NCBI RefSeq assembly: GCF_015762685.1
Contig: NZ_PEHF01000059.1
Coordinates: 1 to 64,000, forward strand
DNA from: Candidatus Symbiopectobacterium sp. 'North America'
GTDB taxonomy: Bacteria; Pseudomonadota; Gammaproteobacteria; Enterobacterales; Enterobacteriaceae
Reading direction: 5' to 3'
Length of the DNA stretch: 64,000 nt
Both the position numbers and the translations under genes were made by a program. Position 1 is the first letter of the stretch. Every line of letters starts with the position of its first letter. The notes under the pieces are model-generated. The model did no database searches. It saw nothing but the letters and a program-made list of their open reading frames with translations, and was not told the DNA's origin. Below, in pieces: positions 9,141 to 18,040 of this stretch.

Positions 9141-10574
9141 TTAGGCGTTTTCGTCGGTATAACGCTTTGCTTTGTAGGCCGGATGCATCAGGTTTTGCGT
9201 GGAGAAAACGTCATCCAGTTCACTTTCGGTCAGCAAGCCACGCTCCAGCACCACTTCACGCACGCTCTTACCAGTTTCGGCGCAAATCTTGCCGACAATG
9301 TCGCCATTGTGGTGACCAATAAACGGGTTGAGGTAGGTGACAATACCGATGGAATTGAAGACATAAGCTTCACAAACGGCTTTGTTGGCGGTGATGCCGT
9401 TGACGCATTTTTCCAGCAGGTTGTAGCAGGCGTTGGTGAGGATCTGGATAGACTCGAACATCGCCTGACCGATGACCGGTTCCATCACATTGAGCTGCAA
9501 CTGACCCGCTTCAGACGCCATGGTGACGCAGGTGTCGTTGCCGATCACCTTGAAGCACACCTGATTGACCACTTCCGGTACCACCGGATTGACCTTGGCT
9601 GGCATGATGGACGAGCCTGCCTGCAATTCCGGCAGGTTGATTTCATTGAGGCCAGCGCGCGGACCGGAAGAGAGCAGGCGCAGGTCGTTACAGATTTTCG
9701 ACATCTTCACCGCCAGACGTTTCAGCGCACCATGCACCATCACGTAAGCGCCGCAGTCGGAGGTGGCTTCGATCAAATCCTCGGCCGGTACGCACGGTAG
9801 GCCGCTTACTTCCGCCAGGCGTTGTACCGCAAGATGCTGGTACTCATCCGGCGTATTCAGTCGCGTGCCGATGGCCGTCGCACCCAGATTCACTTCCAGC
9901 AGCAGCTCTGCGGTGCGCAGCAGGTTTTTGTTCTCTTCTTTCAACAGTACGTAGAAAGCATGGAATTCCTGACCCAGCGTCATCGGCACCGCGTCCTGTA
10001 GCTGGGTGCGTCCCATCTTCAGGATGGTTTCAAATTCTTTGGCCTTGTGCTCGAAGCCATCCGCCAACTGAGTAATGGCTTCAACCAGTTTCAGGATGGA
10101 ACTGTACACCGCAATACGAAAGCCGGTGGGATAGGCATCGTTGGTGGACTGGCACTTGTTCAGATGATCGTTGGGGTTGAGGTACTGGTATTCGCCTTTG
10201 TTATAGCCCATCAGTTCCAGACCAATGTTGGCCAGCACTTCGTTGGTGTTCATGTTCACCGAGGTGCCCGCGCCGCCCTGATAGACATCAACCGGGAACT
10301 GGTCCATGCATTTGCCGTTGTTCAATACTTCATCGCAGGCGCGGATAATGGTATCGGCGATCGGGCGAGGAATAGTTTTCAATTCACGGTTTGCTAGGGC
10401 AGCCGCTTTTTTAACCATCACCATCGCGCGCACAAATTCAGGAATATCACTGATTTTATGATTACTGATATAAAAGTTCTCGATGGCACGCAACGTATGA
10501 ATACCGTAGTAGGCATCGGAGGAAACTTCACGGGTACCCAACAGATCTTCTTCAATACGGATGTTATTTGACAT
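9141..10574 (-). CDS. aspA: Aspartate ammonia-lyase (aspartase)
   Basis: A 477-residue cytoplasmic enzyme that converts L-aspartate to fumarate and ammonia. The fumarase/aspartase signature [11 protein letters not shown] is present near residue 317 and contains the catalytic Ser loop; [10 protein letters not shown] and [16 protein letters not shown] are the other conserved active-site blocks. The ATG at 10574 is preferred over the in-frame GTG at 10580 because AAGGA lies 9 bases upstream and the length then matches the family. With dcuA downstream it feeds fumarate respiration or uses aspartate as nitrogen and carbon source. A LysR-type gene lies 310 bases upstream in the same orientation. 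No lesion. Confidence 0.96.
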   Translation of the reverse strand: MSNNIRIEEDLLGTREVSSDAYYGIHTLRAIENFYISNHKISDIPEFVRAMVMVKKAAALANRELKTIPRPIADTIIRACDEVLNNGKCMDQFPVDVYQGGAGTSVNMNTNEVLANIGLELMGYNKGEYQYLNPNDHLNKCQSTNDAYPTGFRIAVYSSILKLVEAITQLADGFEHKAKEFETILKMGRTQLQDAVPMTLGQEFHAFYVLLKEENKNLLRTAELLLEVNLGATAIGTRLNTPDEYQHLAVQRLAEVSGLPCVPAEDLIEATSDCGAYVMVHGALKRLAVKMSKICNDLRLLSSGPRAGLNEINLPELQAGSSIMPAKVNPVVPEVVNQVCFKVIGNDTCVTMASEAGQLQLNVMEPVIGQAMFESIQILTNACYNLLEKCVNGITANKAVCEAYVFNSIGIVTYLNPFIGHHNGDIVGKICAETGKSVREVVLERGLLTESELDDVFSTQNLMHPAYKAKRYTDENA

Positions 10575-10884
10575 AGTCACTATTCCTTTTTTTAATTCAT
10601 GAACCGTTTTTATTGTTGACCCACCGGTTCACGCTGCTTACAAATAGGGTCCATGGATTCATCGGCCAATAAAAGGCCGCACGATATTTCTCAATATCGA
10701 CTAATATTAACGTGTTGCGAATGCTGTGATGAGCGAGCTAAAGACGTTACTCTGGTCACTTTACCAATTCAGCACATTATTCAGGGTATACAACGCACCA
10801 CATCAGAGATGCGTATTTTATTTTTCGGTAATAGCGCCTGGCGCTATTTCATTACTTTTGGTTTTTTACTGAAATTCGTTGTCC

Positions 10885-11883
10885 TTATTCCGATGTTTCA
10901 TCGGCATTGATTGAAACCAATTTTTCAATACCGCGATGCAGGCTTTCCAGTTTAGGAATAAATACCGTTTCGATAATTTCACGCGTCACGTCACAGGCCT
11001 CCTGAACAAAGGCGCTGTATTCATCACGATGTGCCAAAATATACAACGAGCGCTTCATGTTCAGCTGTTCAGGCATATGGGTCAGCACCTGGCGGGAATA
11101 CGCTTCCGATTGTAAAAAGCTGATCGGTGTGGTCACCGCCCATCCCAAACCTGCGGCAACCATGGCCGTCAGGGTATCCGCATTATCAAACTCAAGCTGA
11201 TTAGGTACACGGATATCAATCCGGCGCAGATAACGCTCAATCTGCATGCCAATCTGAGAGTTGCGGTTAAAACGTACCAGAGGCATGGTGACCGAAAGCT
11301 CGCGAAGATCTTCAATCGTCCTGATACGTTTACGATAATCCGGAGGCGTGATAATGAAATAGCCTTCAGAGAACAGGCGATAACGCACCACGCTGTCGCT
11401 GTCCATCAGCGGATCGCTGGTCACGATGAGATCCAGTTCACGCCGAATCAGTGCTTCACCTTGTTGGGGGCTCAGCCCGGTTCTGATTAACAACTGCGAC
11501 GAGCTGCTCAATAAGCGTTTGGTAAATACCGATCCGCAGGTGATCGCAAAAGAATCCACCAGGCCGATACGCAGGTCCGGTTTGATACCCTTACCCGCTT
11601 CCAGCACTTGTGCTTTCAGGTTGGCAATTTCCTGCGTCAGCACCTCACCGCGATTTTTCAGTGCAATGCCATAGGGCGTCAGCACAAACGGACGGCGTGT
11701 GCGGTTAACCAACATCACGCCAAAATCATCTTCCAACTGGCGAATGGTTTGCGACACAGCTGATGGCGTCAGCCCTAACCGGGAAGCGGCCGCTGTCATG
11801 CTTCCCTCTTCCGCCACGGTCACAAAAACCTGAACGGCATACATATCTATCGATTTATTGGCTGACATTGTTTTTTTAACCAT
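10885..11883 (-). CDS. LysR-family transcriptional regulator
   Basis: A 332-residue LysR-type regulator. The N-terminal winged helix-turn-helix is clear (MYAVQVFVTVAEEGSMTAAA, then SRLGLTPSAVSQTIRQLEDD, residues 14-53), followed by a linker helix and a periplasmic-binding-protein-like effector domain with no obvious change. A second ATG at 11868 (MSANKSID) is an alternative start; neither has a strong ribosome binding site. It sits upstream of and co-oriented with aspA-dcuA, so it may respond to a C4-dicarboxylate or control those genes, but nothing in the sequence proves this. I cannot place it in a named LysR subgroup. Confidence 0.85.
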   Translation of the reverse strand: MVKKTMSANKSIDMYAVQVFVTVAEEGSMTAAASRLGLTPSAVSQTIRQLEDDFGVMLVNRTRRPFVLTPYGIALKNRGEVLTQEIANLKAQVLEAGKGIKPDLRIGLVDSFAITCGSVFTKRLLSSSSQLLIRTGLSPQQGEALIRRELDLIVTSDPLMDSDSVVRYRLFSEGYFIITPPDYRKRIRTIEDLRELSVTMPLVRFNRNSQIGMQIERYLRRIDIRVPNQLEFDNADTLTAMVAAGLGWAVTTPISFLQSEAYSRQVLTHMPEQLNMKRSLYILAHRDEYSAFVQEACDVTREIIETVFIPKLESLHRGIEKLVSINADETSE

Positions 11884-12350
11884 TGAATATCGTCCGCGTT
11901 TTCATCACCATCAATCCGGTTCAGCACGCGATGGATCTGACGTTCTTTCACATTGGCGAGAGCCGCAGACCTTGTCACTGAGACCAGCTTAGAGAGCCGA
12001 GCATAGAAAAAATGTAAAACAAGTCACTGATTAATTTTTTCTTATAACTAGATTTAGCTAAACTAAAGGTATCACATCGTGATAATTCACTGTAGTAATC
12101 GAATAATTCACTATTTTTTCTGCCACAACCCGCCTGCAACAGAGAACACTTCTTTGCGGGAATTTGCGCTATCCTTGCGTCTTTTATAGAGATTTGCCCC
12201 AACGCTGCGTCAGGGCAAGGTGTGTCGTGGTGTGTATTGCACGTGTTATCGGCGACAGATGCAAGGCCGATTTAAGGAAGACAGGCATACGCCATGCGTT
12301 ATCAAGGTGGGCAAACAGCGTAATAGCATACAGTGCCAACTGCGGGCAGG
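11884..12350. other. 467-base intergenic region, no gene recognised
   Basis: The segment lies between the start of the LysR gene and the end of dksA2. The part nearest the LysR gene (11990-12120) is AT-rich and probably holds its promoter. A short inverted repeat TTGCCC / GGGCAA occurs at about 12195-12220. Open frames on both strands here lack ribosome binding sites and recognisable domains. Confidence 0.5.
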
Positions 12351-12779
12351 TTATTTCACCTTGCGATACTGGGGCTCACGCTGTTCTTGCGTCTGTTTGG
12401 CATCAATACTGCGTTCCGCCGTTGGGCGCAGCAGCAACCGGCGCAGGCCAATGGGCTCTCCGGTTTCAATACAATAGCCATAATCTCCCATTTCGATACG
12501 GCGCAACGCATCATCGACCTTTGGCAGCAGACGACTTTCTCTGTCGATTTGTCTGAACAACATGCGTAGTTCTTCTTCATGCGCCGCTTTGTCGACATCA
12601 TCACCACTGTTATCGTAGCGATAGATCTCTCCCTTCAGTTCCCCAATGTGCGCCAGAATAGTCTGCCGCTCCATTTCCAACCGCCTACGGAAAAAATCCC
12701 GCTGAGCGCTATTCATATAGTCTGCTTCTGACATGGCAAGCAGCGTTTGTTCATCAATAGGCTGAGTTGAATCGTTCAT
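12351..12779 (-). CDS. dksA2: DksA paralogue lacking the zinc-finger cysteines (DksA2-like)
   Basis: A 142-residue RNA-polymerase secondary-channel protein. The coiled-coil region (about 25-95) carries the tip motif DDVDKA (60-65), corresponding to the catalytic DxxDxA of DksA, so ppGpp-linked control of RNA polymerase is expected. The C-terminal globular domain has the DksA pattern GYCxxTGEPIGLRRLLLRPTA, but of the four zinc ligands only Cys103 remains; the others are Thr106, Ser124 and Ala127. This C/T/S/A pattern is that of the zinc-independent DksA2 type known from Pseudomonas aeruginosa. AGGAG lies 5 bases before the ATG. A Zur-like operator lies 84 bases upstream, consistent with expression when zinc is scarce. 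It is intact among decaying neighbours. Confidence 0.85.
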   Translation of the reverse strand: MNDSTQPIDEQTLLAMSEADYMNSAQRDFFRRRLEMERQTILAHIGELKGEIYRYDNSGDDVDKAAHEEELRMLFRQIDRESRLLPKVDDALRRIEMGDYGYCIETGEPIGLRRLLLRPTAERSIDAKQTQEQREPQYRKVK

Positions 12780-12862
12780 TCAGGCTCCTCATGTTGTTCT
12801 ATCTCCACGCTGTGTAATCCATTCAACATCCACAGCAAGGTGCGCAAGCCACACGCCAAATA

Positions 12863-12877
12863 CGTTATAACATAACA
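12863..12877. promoter_or_regulatory. Candidate Zur operator upstream of dksA2
   Basis: The 15-mer CGTTATAACATAACA matches the core of the enterobacterial Zur consensus TGTTATA-N-TATAACA at 12 of 14 specified positions, with symmetric GTTAT/ATAAC arms. It lies 84 bases upstream of dksA2, where a zinc-responsive repressor of a zinc-free paralogue would be expected to bind. Confidence 0.6.
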
Positions 12878-12990
12878 TTAATTATTTTGACTCTTTATGT
12901 AATAACAAATTCACCCTGCGCAAACTGTGTTCATTCACATAAAATAAGAAAATAGCTTCATGATTCGCCCGTTTCGTCACTGACTCTGTG

Positions 12991-13854
12991 TTATAAGCGC
13001 TGAAAATGGTGCATAAACGCCTGCTGTAAGGAAAGCAGCGGGACGGATTGATGAGATTGCCCAGAATGAATAAAAAGTGAAACGTCGAGCTTATCGCGGC
13101 CCGCCGCCTGTAATCGCCATGACAGCTCACGAACGCCATCAACCATTCGACGCTGGCATCGGTGCTGCCGCAACGCTTCGCGCTGTACCTCGGGTAACGC
13201 CAATTCCCACCGCTCCAGCGATTGCTCCCACTCTCCCACGGATAAAAACAGCACGGGCGCAGTGGGATGAGCCTCTGTCACCTCAACCTGTAAAAAGTCT
13301 GTCGCAGTACTATTGATATACCCCTCGTTCCACCACACCGAAGGGCTGGAGGCATAATAGTGTTGAAAGGCATGGCGGCAGGTAAACAAGGTATTGAGCG
13401 TAAACAGCCCACCGTAGGTATGGCCGAATAAGGCTTCTCTCTTGGGATCGACAGAAAACGCTTGCCGGATATAGGGCTTCAGCTCATGTTGAATGAACGC
13501 CAGAAATGCCTCTGACTGCCCAGCCAGCCCGATCGGGTAGTATCCGCCGCAAGGATTTGGCTCAGGAACCCGCTGCGCCACTGCCGGACGATAATCCCGT
13601 TCACGCAGCGTCCCTTCCTGATAACCGATCGCCACCACGACCCCCGGCGTCATACAACAACGCGGACGCGCTAGTGTCCGCATCAGGGTTTCCACCACCG
13701 GGAAGTGTACATCTCCATCAAGCAGATAAATCACCGGCCATCCCTTCTCTGGCGCTGGCTCATCGGGCCAGGCGATAAACAGCTGGTAGTCCCCGCAGGT
13801 GGAAGAAGTGAAAATCTCCTTCCGCGTTGGATAATGCTGATACAAAAGTGACAC
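12991..13854 (-). CDS. Siderophore esterase-like alpha/beta hydrolase with Ser-to-Thr nucleophile
   Basis: A protein of about 287 residues of the IroE/Fes-like esterase family (alpha/beta hydrolase), whose members open ferric catecholate trilactones after uptake. The N-terminal core strand (VIYLLDGDVHFP), the PNPCGGYY loop and the C-terminal histidine segment (HSGQSHQSVP) are present. The nucleophile elbow, normally GHSYGG or GHSFGG, reads GHTYGG here: Thr (ACC) at about residue 146 instead of Ser, which should abolish or greatly lower hydrolysis. The start is uncertain: GTG 13854 directly follows AGAGGA, and a TTG at 13845 has better spacing. It is followed upstream by a destroyed isochorismate synthase gene, so the pair probably belonged to one siderophore locus. 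Confidence 0.75.
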   Translation of the reverse strand: MSLLYQHYPTRKEIFTSSTCGDYQLFIAWPDEPAPEKGWPVIYLLDGDVHFPVVETLMRTLARPRCCMTPGVVVAIGYQEGTLRERDYRPAVAQRVPEPNPCGGYYPIGLAGQSEAFLAFIQHELKPYIRQAFSVDPKREALFGHTYGGLFTLNTLFTCRHAFQHYYASSPSVWWNEGYINSTATDFLQVEVTEAHPTAPVLFLSVGEWEQSLERWELALPEVQREALRQHRCQRRMVDGVRELSWRLQAAGRDKLDVSLFIHSGQSHQSVPLLSLQQAFMHHFQRL

Positions 13855-13907
13855 TCCTCTTATTCTGTTTCCTGTCCTGACCCATTGTGAGGCTGAAAAA
13901 AAACAGC

Positions 13908-15068
13908 TCAGCCCGGTAACTGTAATCCCAGCGCACGCAGCATAGTCCCCAGTTTCCCCGCGATCTCTTCCCACTCTTTTTGCGCATCAGAACCTTCTAC
14001 GATCCCGGCGCCGGCGAAAAAACGCACCTGCTGCTGCCGGATGATGGCACTGCGGATGATAATAGCCCATTCACCATCGCCGTGTTCATCGCTCCATCCC
14101 ACAATACCGCTGAATAATCCGCGATCAACTGTCGTGCGGCTGCCGTCGGCGTACCACACATCGCCGGAGTGGGGTGCAGTAAACAAGCCAACTGGATGAC
14201 ACTATTATCCGTTTGGCACAGCTCACCTTCAATAGGCGAGGAAAGATGCCACATGGTGTTGGTTGCTAACAGTGAAGGGGTAGACGGTGTGACTAGTTGA
14301 CGGCACAGAGGGCGTAAATGCCGGGCAATATCGTCCACGACCATGCGGTGTTCCAGCTGATTCTTTATGCGAATCCAGTAATTGCTGACACTGAAGTTTA
14401 TCGCGCTGTGGGTCTTGATGGCGACAAATTGAACCAGCCAAGGGGTTACTCCAGATACGTCGCGCATTTTTGCGGATTAACAATTCTGGACTGGCCCCGA
14501 CTAAAACGCCGCCCTCCGGCAGAGGCAGGGAAAAGTGATAAGCATGGGGATTTTGCACCCGCAAATTGTTCATCACAGCCGAGCAATCTATAGGCTGTGC
14601 AGCGTCCACATCCAACAGACGCGATAACACCACTTTGCGAATTTCCCCCTGACGCACACAACGTAGTGCAGCCCCTATGGCAGATTAAAAATGCCGGGCA
14701 TTAGGCATGCTGTTTACATGTGTGATCGTGGTCGTTGGGCTCACACAGTTGCAGGATGCGAGCGAGGCATCAGCCTGTCTGAGGGAGAAATGGTAGTACT
14801 GCGGAATGAACAAGCAGGATGGACGGCGGATATCAAAAGGAATCGCACCGACCACAATTGGTGCGGACACGCCTTGTGCCCGTGCTCGCGCCATGGTGGC
14901 TTGTATCTTTTGCCACAGCGATTGACCATTATCACCGTCGGTTTGTACAGGTTGTGAAATTCGTTCAAAAATGCCCGATGCGATCACACACCGGTGCGCG
15001 GAGTAATAGGAGAAATCTACCGGTCTTTCCGGCGGGTTACTGGCTTGGGTTACAATAGCATTAAACAT
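13908..15068 (-). pseudogene. entC: Isochorismate synthase (EntC-like), multiply frameshifted
   Basis: Fragments in three frames together give an isochorismate synthase, the enzyme that turns chorismate into isochorismate for catecholate siderophores. In order: N-terminal part from ATG 15068 (MFNAIVTQASNPPERP); KVVLSRLLDVDA and VGASPELLIRKN near 14500-14650; LLHPTPAMCGTPTAAARQLI near 14150; and DRGLFSGIVGW, VRFFAGAGIVEGSDAQ-KEWEE to the TGA at 13908. At least three frame changes are needed, near 14660-14700, 14420-14480 and 14130-14180. No functional product is possible. A strong Fur box lies 230 bases upstream. The esterase-like gene follows on the same strand. Confidence 0.88.
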
Positions 15069-15760
15069 CGTGTCACCTTAAATGATGAAATAAAACACAC
15101 CTGATTGATCTCATGCGGATACTCACATCTTGTGAAACGGATCGTTATTTTTCGCACACCTTCAAGCAATTTATAAATATCAATCATCAATAAAACGATT
15201 TTTTGTTTTAAAATCCATCTCTACATACAAAGTCACATTCCCCCCCTCCAGCCCGAGTAGAGCGTTGCATGGTTCCCACGCTAACAGGTTATTCTAATTG
15301 AGAATTATTATCAATAATGGGCGTTAAGCGATAATAGTGTTGTCATGAAAACAGAAATAAAAAACGAGAGATAGGGAGGTAAAAAGACATGTCAATATAC
15401 AATGTGCACTAATAATCTTTGACACGGCATACAAAAATATACTTGTAATCTGGGATTGTTATATCAAATTATTATTATCATCGCTATTTATCATCGTTAT
15501 TCATCACACAGCATTTGCATCGTAGGAAGGCAATCACTGAATAAATACCGATGTGCTGAATGAAGGTGGATGAATGCAACTAACAGCGCAATCACTTATA
15601 AAAAGACCTATATAATAAAGAAGGAAACGCCTTCGCGGCGAGTGTACTTTTTTTACTTATTAAAAAGACCCAATATCCTCTGATAGATAAACGTAGCGTT
15701 ATTTGTAATTAGCCAATAAATTCGCGTGCTACGCTTCAACAAGTACCTTATATATCATCG
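15069..15760. other. 692-base AT-rich intergenic region
   Basis: Divergent promoter region between the broken entC-like gene and the 467-residue unknown protein. It contains the Fur box at 15299-15313 and is strongly AT-rich from 15300 to 15760, unlike the neighbouring genes. No open frame with a ribosome binding site or recognisable RNA was seen; genes to the left of the original siderophore cluster appear to have been lost. Confidence 0.5.
15299..15313. promoter_or_regulatory. Fur box upstream of the entC-like pseudogene
   Basis: TGAGAATTATTATCA matches the 7-1-7 Fur consensus TGATAAT-N-ATTATCA at 13 of 14 positions. It lies about 230 bases upstream of the entC-like start, as expected for an iron-repressed siderophore gene, and has outlived the gene it controlled. 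Confidence 0.75.
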
Positions 15761-15772
15761 TTGGATAATAAA

Positions 15773-17164
15773 ATGCTACGTATACTCAACGCCAATAGCA
15801 CAACCTACTACGCGAATACCATCAAAAAAAGTGATGGTAATCAGGAAAAAAGAAACAGACTAATCCCTATGCTTCAGAATCTTCTATTGATAAAAAATGC
15901 AGCGACGGAAATAAACATTGCAAAACACACCCAAAAAATCCCATTCAATGTTGATTTACTAGTAGATATTGCTGAAACCAAAAGTCATTTGCTAGCATCA
16001 ATAAAACTGCTTAAAGGCCGTCTCGATCAGAAGGAATCTCTTTTATTAAAAAACCGACTGTATTACAACAAAACGCTGCATCGCCTTAAAAATAAATTAA
16101 TTGTCACACTGTCGCAGAGCAACCGAAACATCCTTCGTATCAACAATAAAATCCCGCGCTCCGAGAATAAAATAGCATTGAGTAGTTCCGCCTTTATCCC
16201 ACAGGAATATGATGGTTATATCACGGACACGCTCTCCGGTGACAGAATGACCATGAACGACTGCCTGGCACTTACCCGAGAAATGGCAAATCAAGCGAAG
16301 ACAAAATTTGAAGATACAACCACACAATTGCATTATATCTTTACCACCACAATCAAAGAGACCCAGCAAAGTATCGATGAAATTAACAGCCAGATCACCG
16401 CTTTGAATACCGTGCTGGAGCAACAGCAGTCCTCCGCCGAGGATGTCCTGCGCCATGTTGACTCAAACTACACCCACAATAAAGCCATCAAAAACCTGAA
16501 ATTGATGTTAAAGCAGGTTAAGAAACAGGAGAAATATAATCACAATGCGGTAACAGCACTGAACGCCTCGTCCGGCCCATCTGCTACCAGTGAGAATGCA
16601 ACAGCCGCATCGGATATGGATATTGCCGGCATCACAGTCATTATCAGAGAAAATCAATCCATTAACTCTGCATCCCGCCAAAACAGGCAACCGATTACTT
16701 ATACCTTAATCAAGCAAGACGATGAGGCCATGTTGATCTCGCTGACTCAAAATCTGGGCAAAGACGTCATCAGCAATGAATTTAAACATGACATCATACA
16801 CATGATGGCAACGCTAAAAGCAACGGCGAGTGAATTACTCCCTGACATTGACGTTCGCGATAAATTTAATGAAATTCTGAGCGTGCTTGACAGTGCCAGC
16901 ACGATGACACCCGCGTTGATAAGCGAAGGGCAATATGTGGCATTGGCACAAAAACTGCTGCTTGCCTACAACGCTCAAGAACCGACCCGGCTGGCTTTAT
17001 TTAATCAGGCTCAGGAGATCTTACAGCCAACGCCTCCCACCTCCACGCTGAGCAGTGAAAAAATCAATACGCTATCTGACTACGGGTGGCCTACAAGACA
17101 ATTGACCCTCATTCTAACGACTGCGGTAGCCGTTTGGCCTTCTCGCTCTACCGTTCCGCAATAA
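15773..17164 (+). CDS. Unrecognised helical protein, possibly frameshifted at its end
   Basis: A protein of 463 residues that I do not recognise. It has no signal peptide or membrane segment. It is rich in Lys, Asn, Thr, Ile and Gln, and long parts look helical with heptad-like hydrophobic spacing (roughly residues 60-115 and 165-270, for example ETQQSIDEINSQITALNTVL), suggesting coiled coil. A linker around 275-310 is Ser/Ala/Thr-rich. The AT-rich upstream region and the unusual composition suggest acquisition by transfer. The last 25 residues (WPTRQLTLILTTAVAVWPS) differ in character, and an adjacent frame opening at 17086 (YKTIDPHSNDCGSRLAFSLY) may be the original C terminus, so a frameshift near 17090 is possible. 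The ATG at 15773 is chosen over an in-frame TTG at 15761. A secreted or effector-like role is only a guess. Confidence 0.6.
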   Translation: MLRILNANSTTYYANTIKKSDGNQEKRNRLIPMLQNLLLIKNAATEINIAKHTQKIPFNVDLLVDIAETKSHLLASIKLLKGRLDQKESLLLKNRLYYNKTLHRLKNKLIVTLSQSNRNILRINNKIPRSENKIALSSSAFIPQEYDGYITDTLSGDRMTMNDCLALTREMANQAKTKFEDTTTQLHYIFTTTIKETQQSIDEINSQITALNTVLEQQQSSAEDVLRHVDSNYTHNKAIKNLKLMLKQVKKQEKYNHNAVTALNASSGPSATSENATAASDMDIAGITVIIRENQSINSASRQNRQPITYTLIKQDDEAMLISLTQNLGKDVISNEFKHDIIHMMATLKATASELLPDIDVRDKFNEILSVLDSASTMTPALISEGQYVALAQKLLLAYNAQEPTRLALFNQAQEILQPTPPTSTLSSEKINTLSDYGWPTRQLTLILTTAVAVWPSRSTVPQ

Positions 17165-17287
17165 AGCCATTATCACACCTGACAGATGCGACAACGACAG
17201 GTAAAATGGCCGCACCCCATGAACCGGTGCTGCATTATACCGTTCAGCCTGGCTGCGTTAGCACCTATCAAATCGTGAAGAAGAATG

Positions 17288-17662
17288 ATGACCACACCGC
17301 CATCACCATCAGAGAAAAAGCCCTGGTGGCAGCAAGGAAAAACCCCCGATTACCGTTTTTCTCTGGCCAACGAGCGTACCTTTCTTGCCTGGATTCGAAC
17401 CGCTCTGGCCTTTTTGGCGGGTGCTATTGCCATCGATCAGTTCACCGTCAATCTGGCAACCCCACTGGTTCGGCAAAGTCTGGTGCAGTTACTGGTGCTG
17501 AGTGCCGCAGTGCTCGGTGGATTGGCCTATTTTCGCTGGGCGCGCAGCGAAAATGTCATGCGCCAGGAACAAGACATGCCATACAGCCCGCTACTGCTGC
17601 TGGTGACGCTGTTTGTTACCGCCATAGCGTTGGTGCTGGCCGTGGTGGTTATCGTTGGTTAA
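17288..17662 (+). CDS. yidH: DUF202 inner-membrane protein YidH
   Basis: A 124-residue small membrane protein of the DUF202 family, resembling E. coli YidH. The cytoplasmic N terminus carries the family block DYRFSLANERTFLAWIRTALAF (partly membrane-embedded, residues 20-42), followed by two more hydrophobic helices. Two ATG codons are adjacent (17285 and 17288). The gene overlaps or directly follows the end of the unknown protein gene and is immediately followed by yidG. The molecular role of the family is not established. Confidence 0.85.
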   Translation: MTTPPSPSEKKPWWQQGKTPDYRFSLANERTFLAWIRTALAFLAGAIAIDQFTVNLATPLVRQSLVQLLVLSAAVLGGLAYFRWARSENVMRQEQDMPYSPLLLLVTLFVTAIALVLAVVVIVG

Positions 17663-17666
17663 CCGT

Positions 17667-17993
17667 ATGCCCGTTGCTCCCGATCCGGGGCTACAACCCC
17701 AACGAACCGGCATGGCCTGTTCACGGTCTGTGCTATTGGCACTGATCGTCAGTCTGCTCTGTTTTCGTTTTAGTCTAGATCGCGACTCAGGGTTAGCCCT
17801 ATTGTGCAGCGTGCTGCTGGTGATACTCGCCGTGGTGATGGTGGCGATGAGCATTTGGCGCTTACGCTTTACGCATCAGCGCCCGGCATCAGGCGCCACA
17901 GTGGTTCGCTATGCCATCGCGTTTTGTTCCACCTCGGTGGTCGTGACGGCATTAGTGCTTGCGGGAGACTTCTTGCACGCCTTGTCACACTGA
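17667..17993 (+). CDS. yidG: DUF202 inner-membrane protein YidG
   Basis: A 108-residue partner of YidH with a DUF202 arrangement: a short N terminus (MPVAPDPGLQPQRTGMACSR) and three transmembrane helices (about 22-38, 45-65 and 85-103). The usual NERT-type motif is degenerate here (LQPQRTGMACSRSVL), as in YidG proteins. ATG 17667 follows the yidH stop by four bases, so the two are co-translated. It converges on fdhE, with a hairpin between them. Function unknown. Confidence 0.8.
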   Translation: MPVAPDPGLQPQRTGMACSRSVLLALIVSLLCFRFSLDRDSGLALLCSVLLVILAVVMVAMSIWRLRFTHQRPASGATVVRYAIAFCSTSVVVTALVLAGDFLHALSH

Positions 17994-18009
17994 TGCGCCT
18001 TGAAGCTAT

Positions 18010-18031
18010 GCACCGTTACGAATAACGGTGC
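18010..18031. terminator. Stem-loop between convergent yidG and fdhE
   Basis: A perfect 9-bp stem GCACCGTTA / TAACGGTGC with a CGAA tetraloop lies in the 47-base gap between two convergent genes. It lacks a long T-run on either side, so it may be a weak bidirectional terminator. Confidence 0.5.
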
Positions 18032-18040
18032 GCTACGACA

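Noticed and set aside
12160-12240. Possible small RNA or attenuator between the LysR gene and dksA2
   Set aside because: Only a short imperfect hairpin was found, with no terminator T-run and no promoter-like boxes I could defend.
17086-17745. A 219-codon frame overlapping yidH as a separate gene
   Set aside because: Beyond about 17290 it runs through the conserved yidH coding sequence in another frame; only its first 60 codons might belong to the upstream unknown gene.
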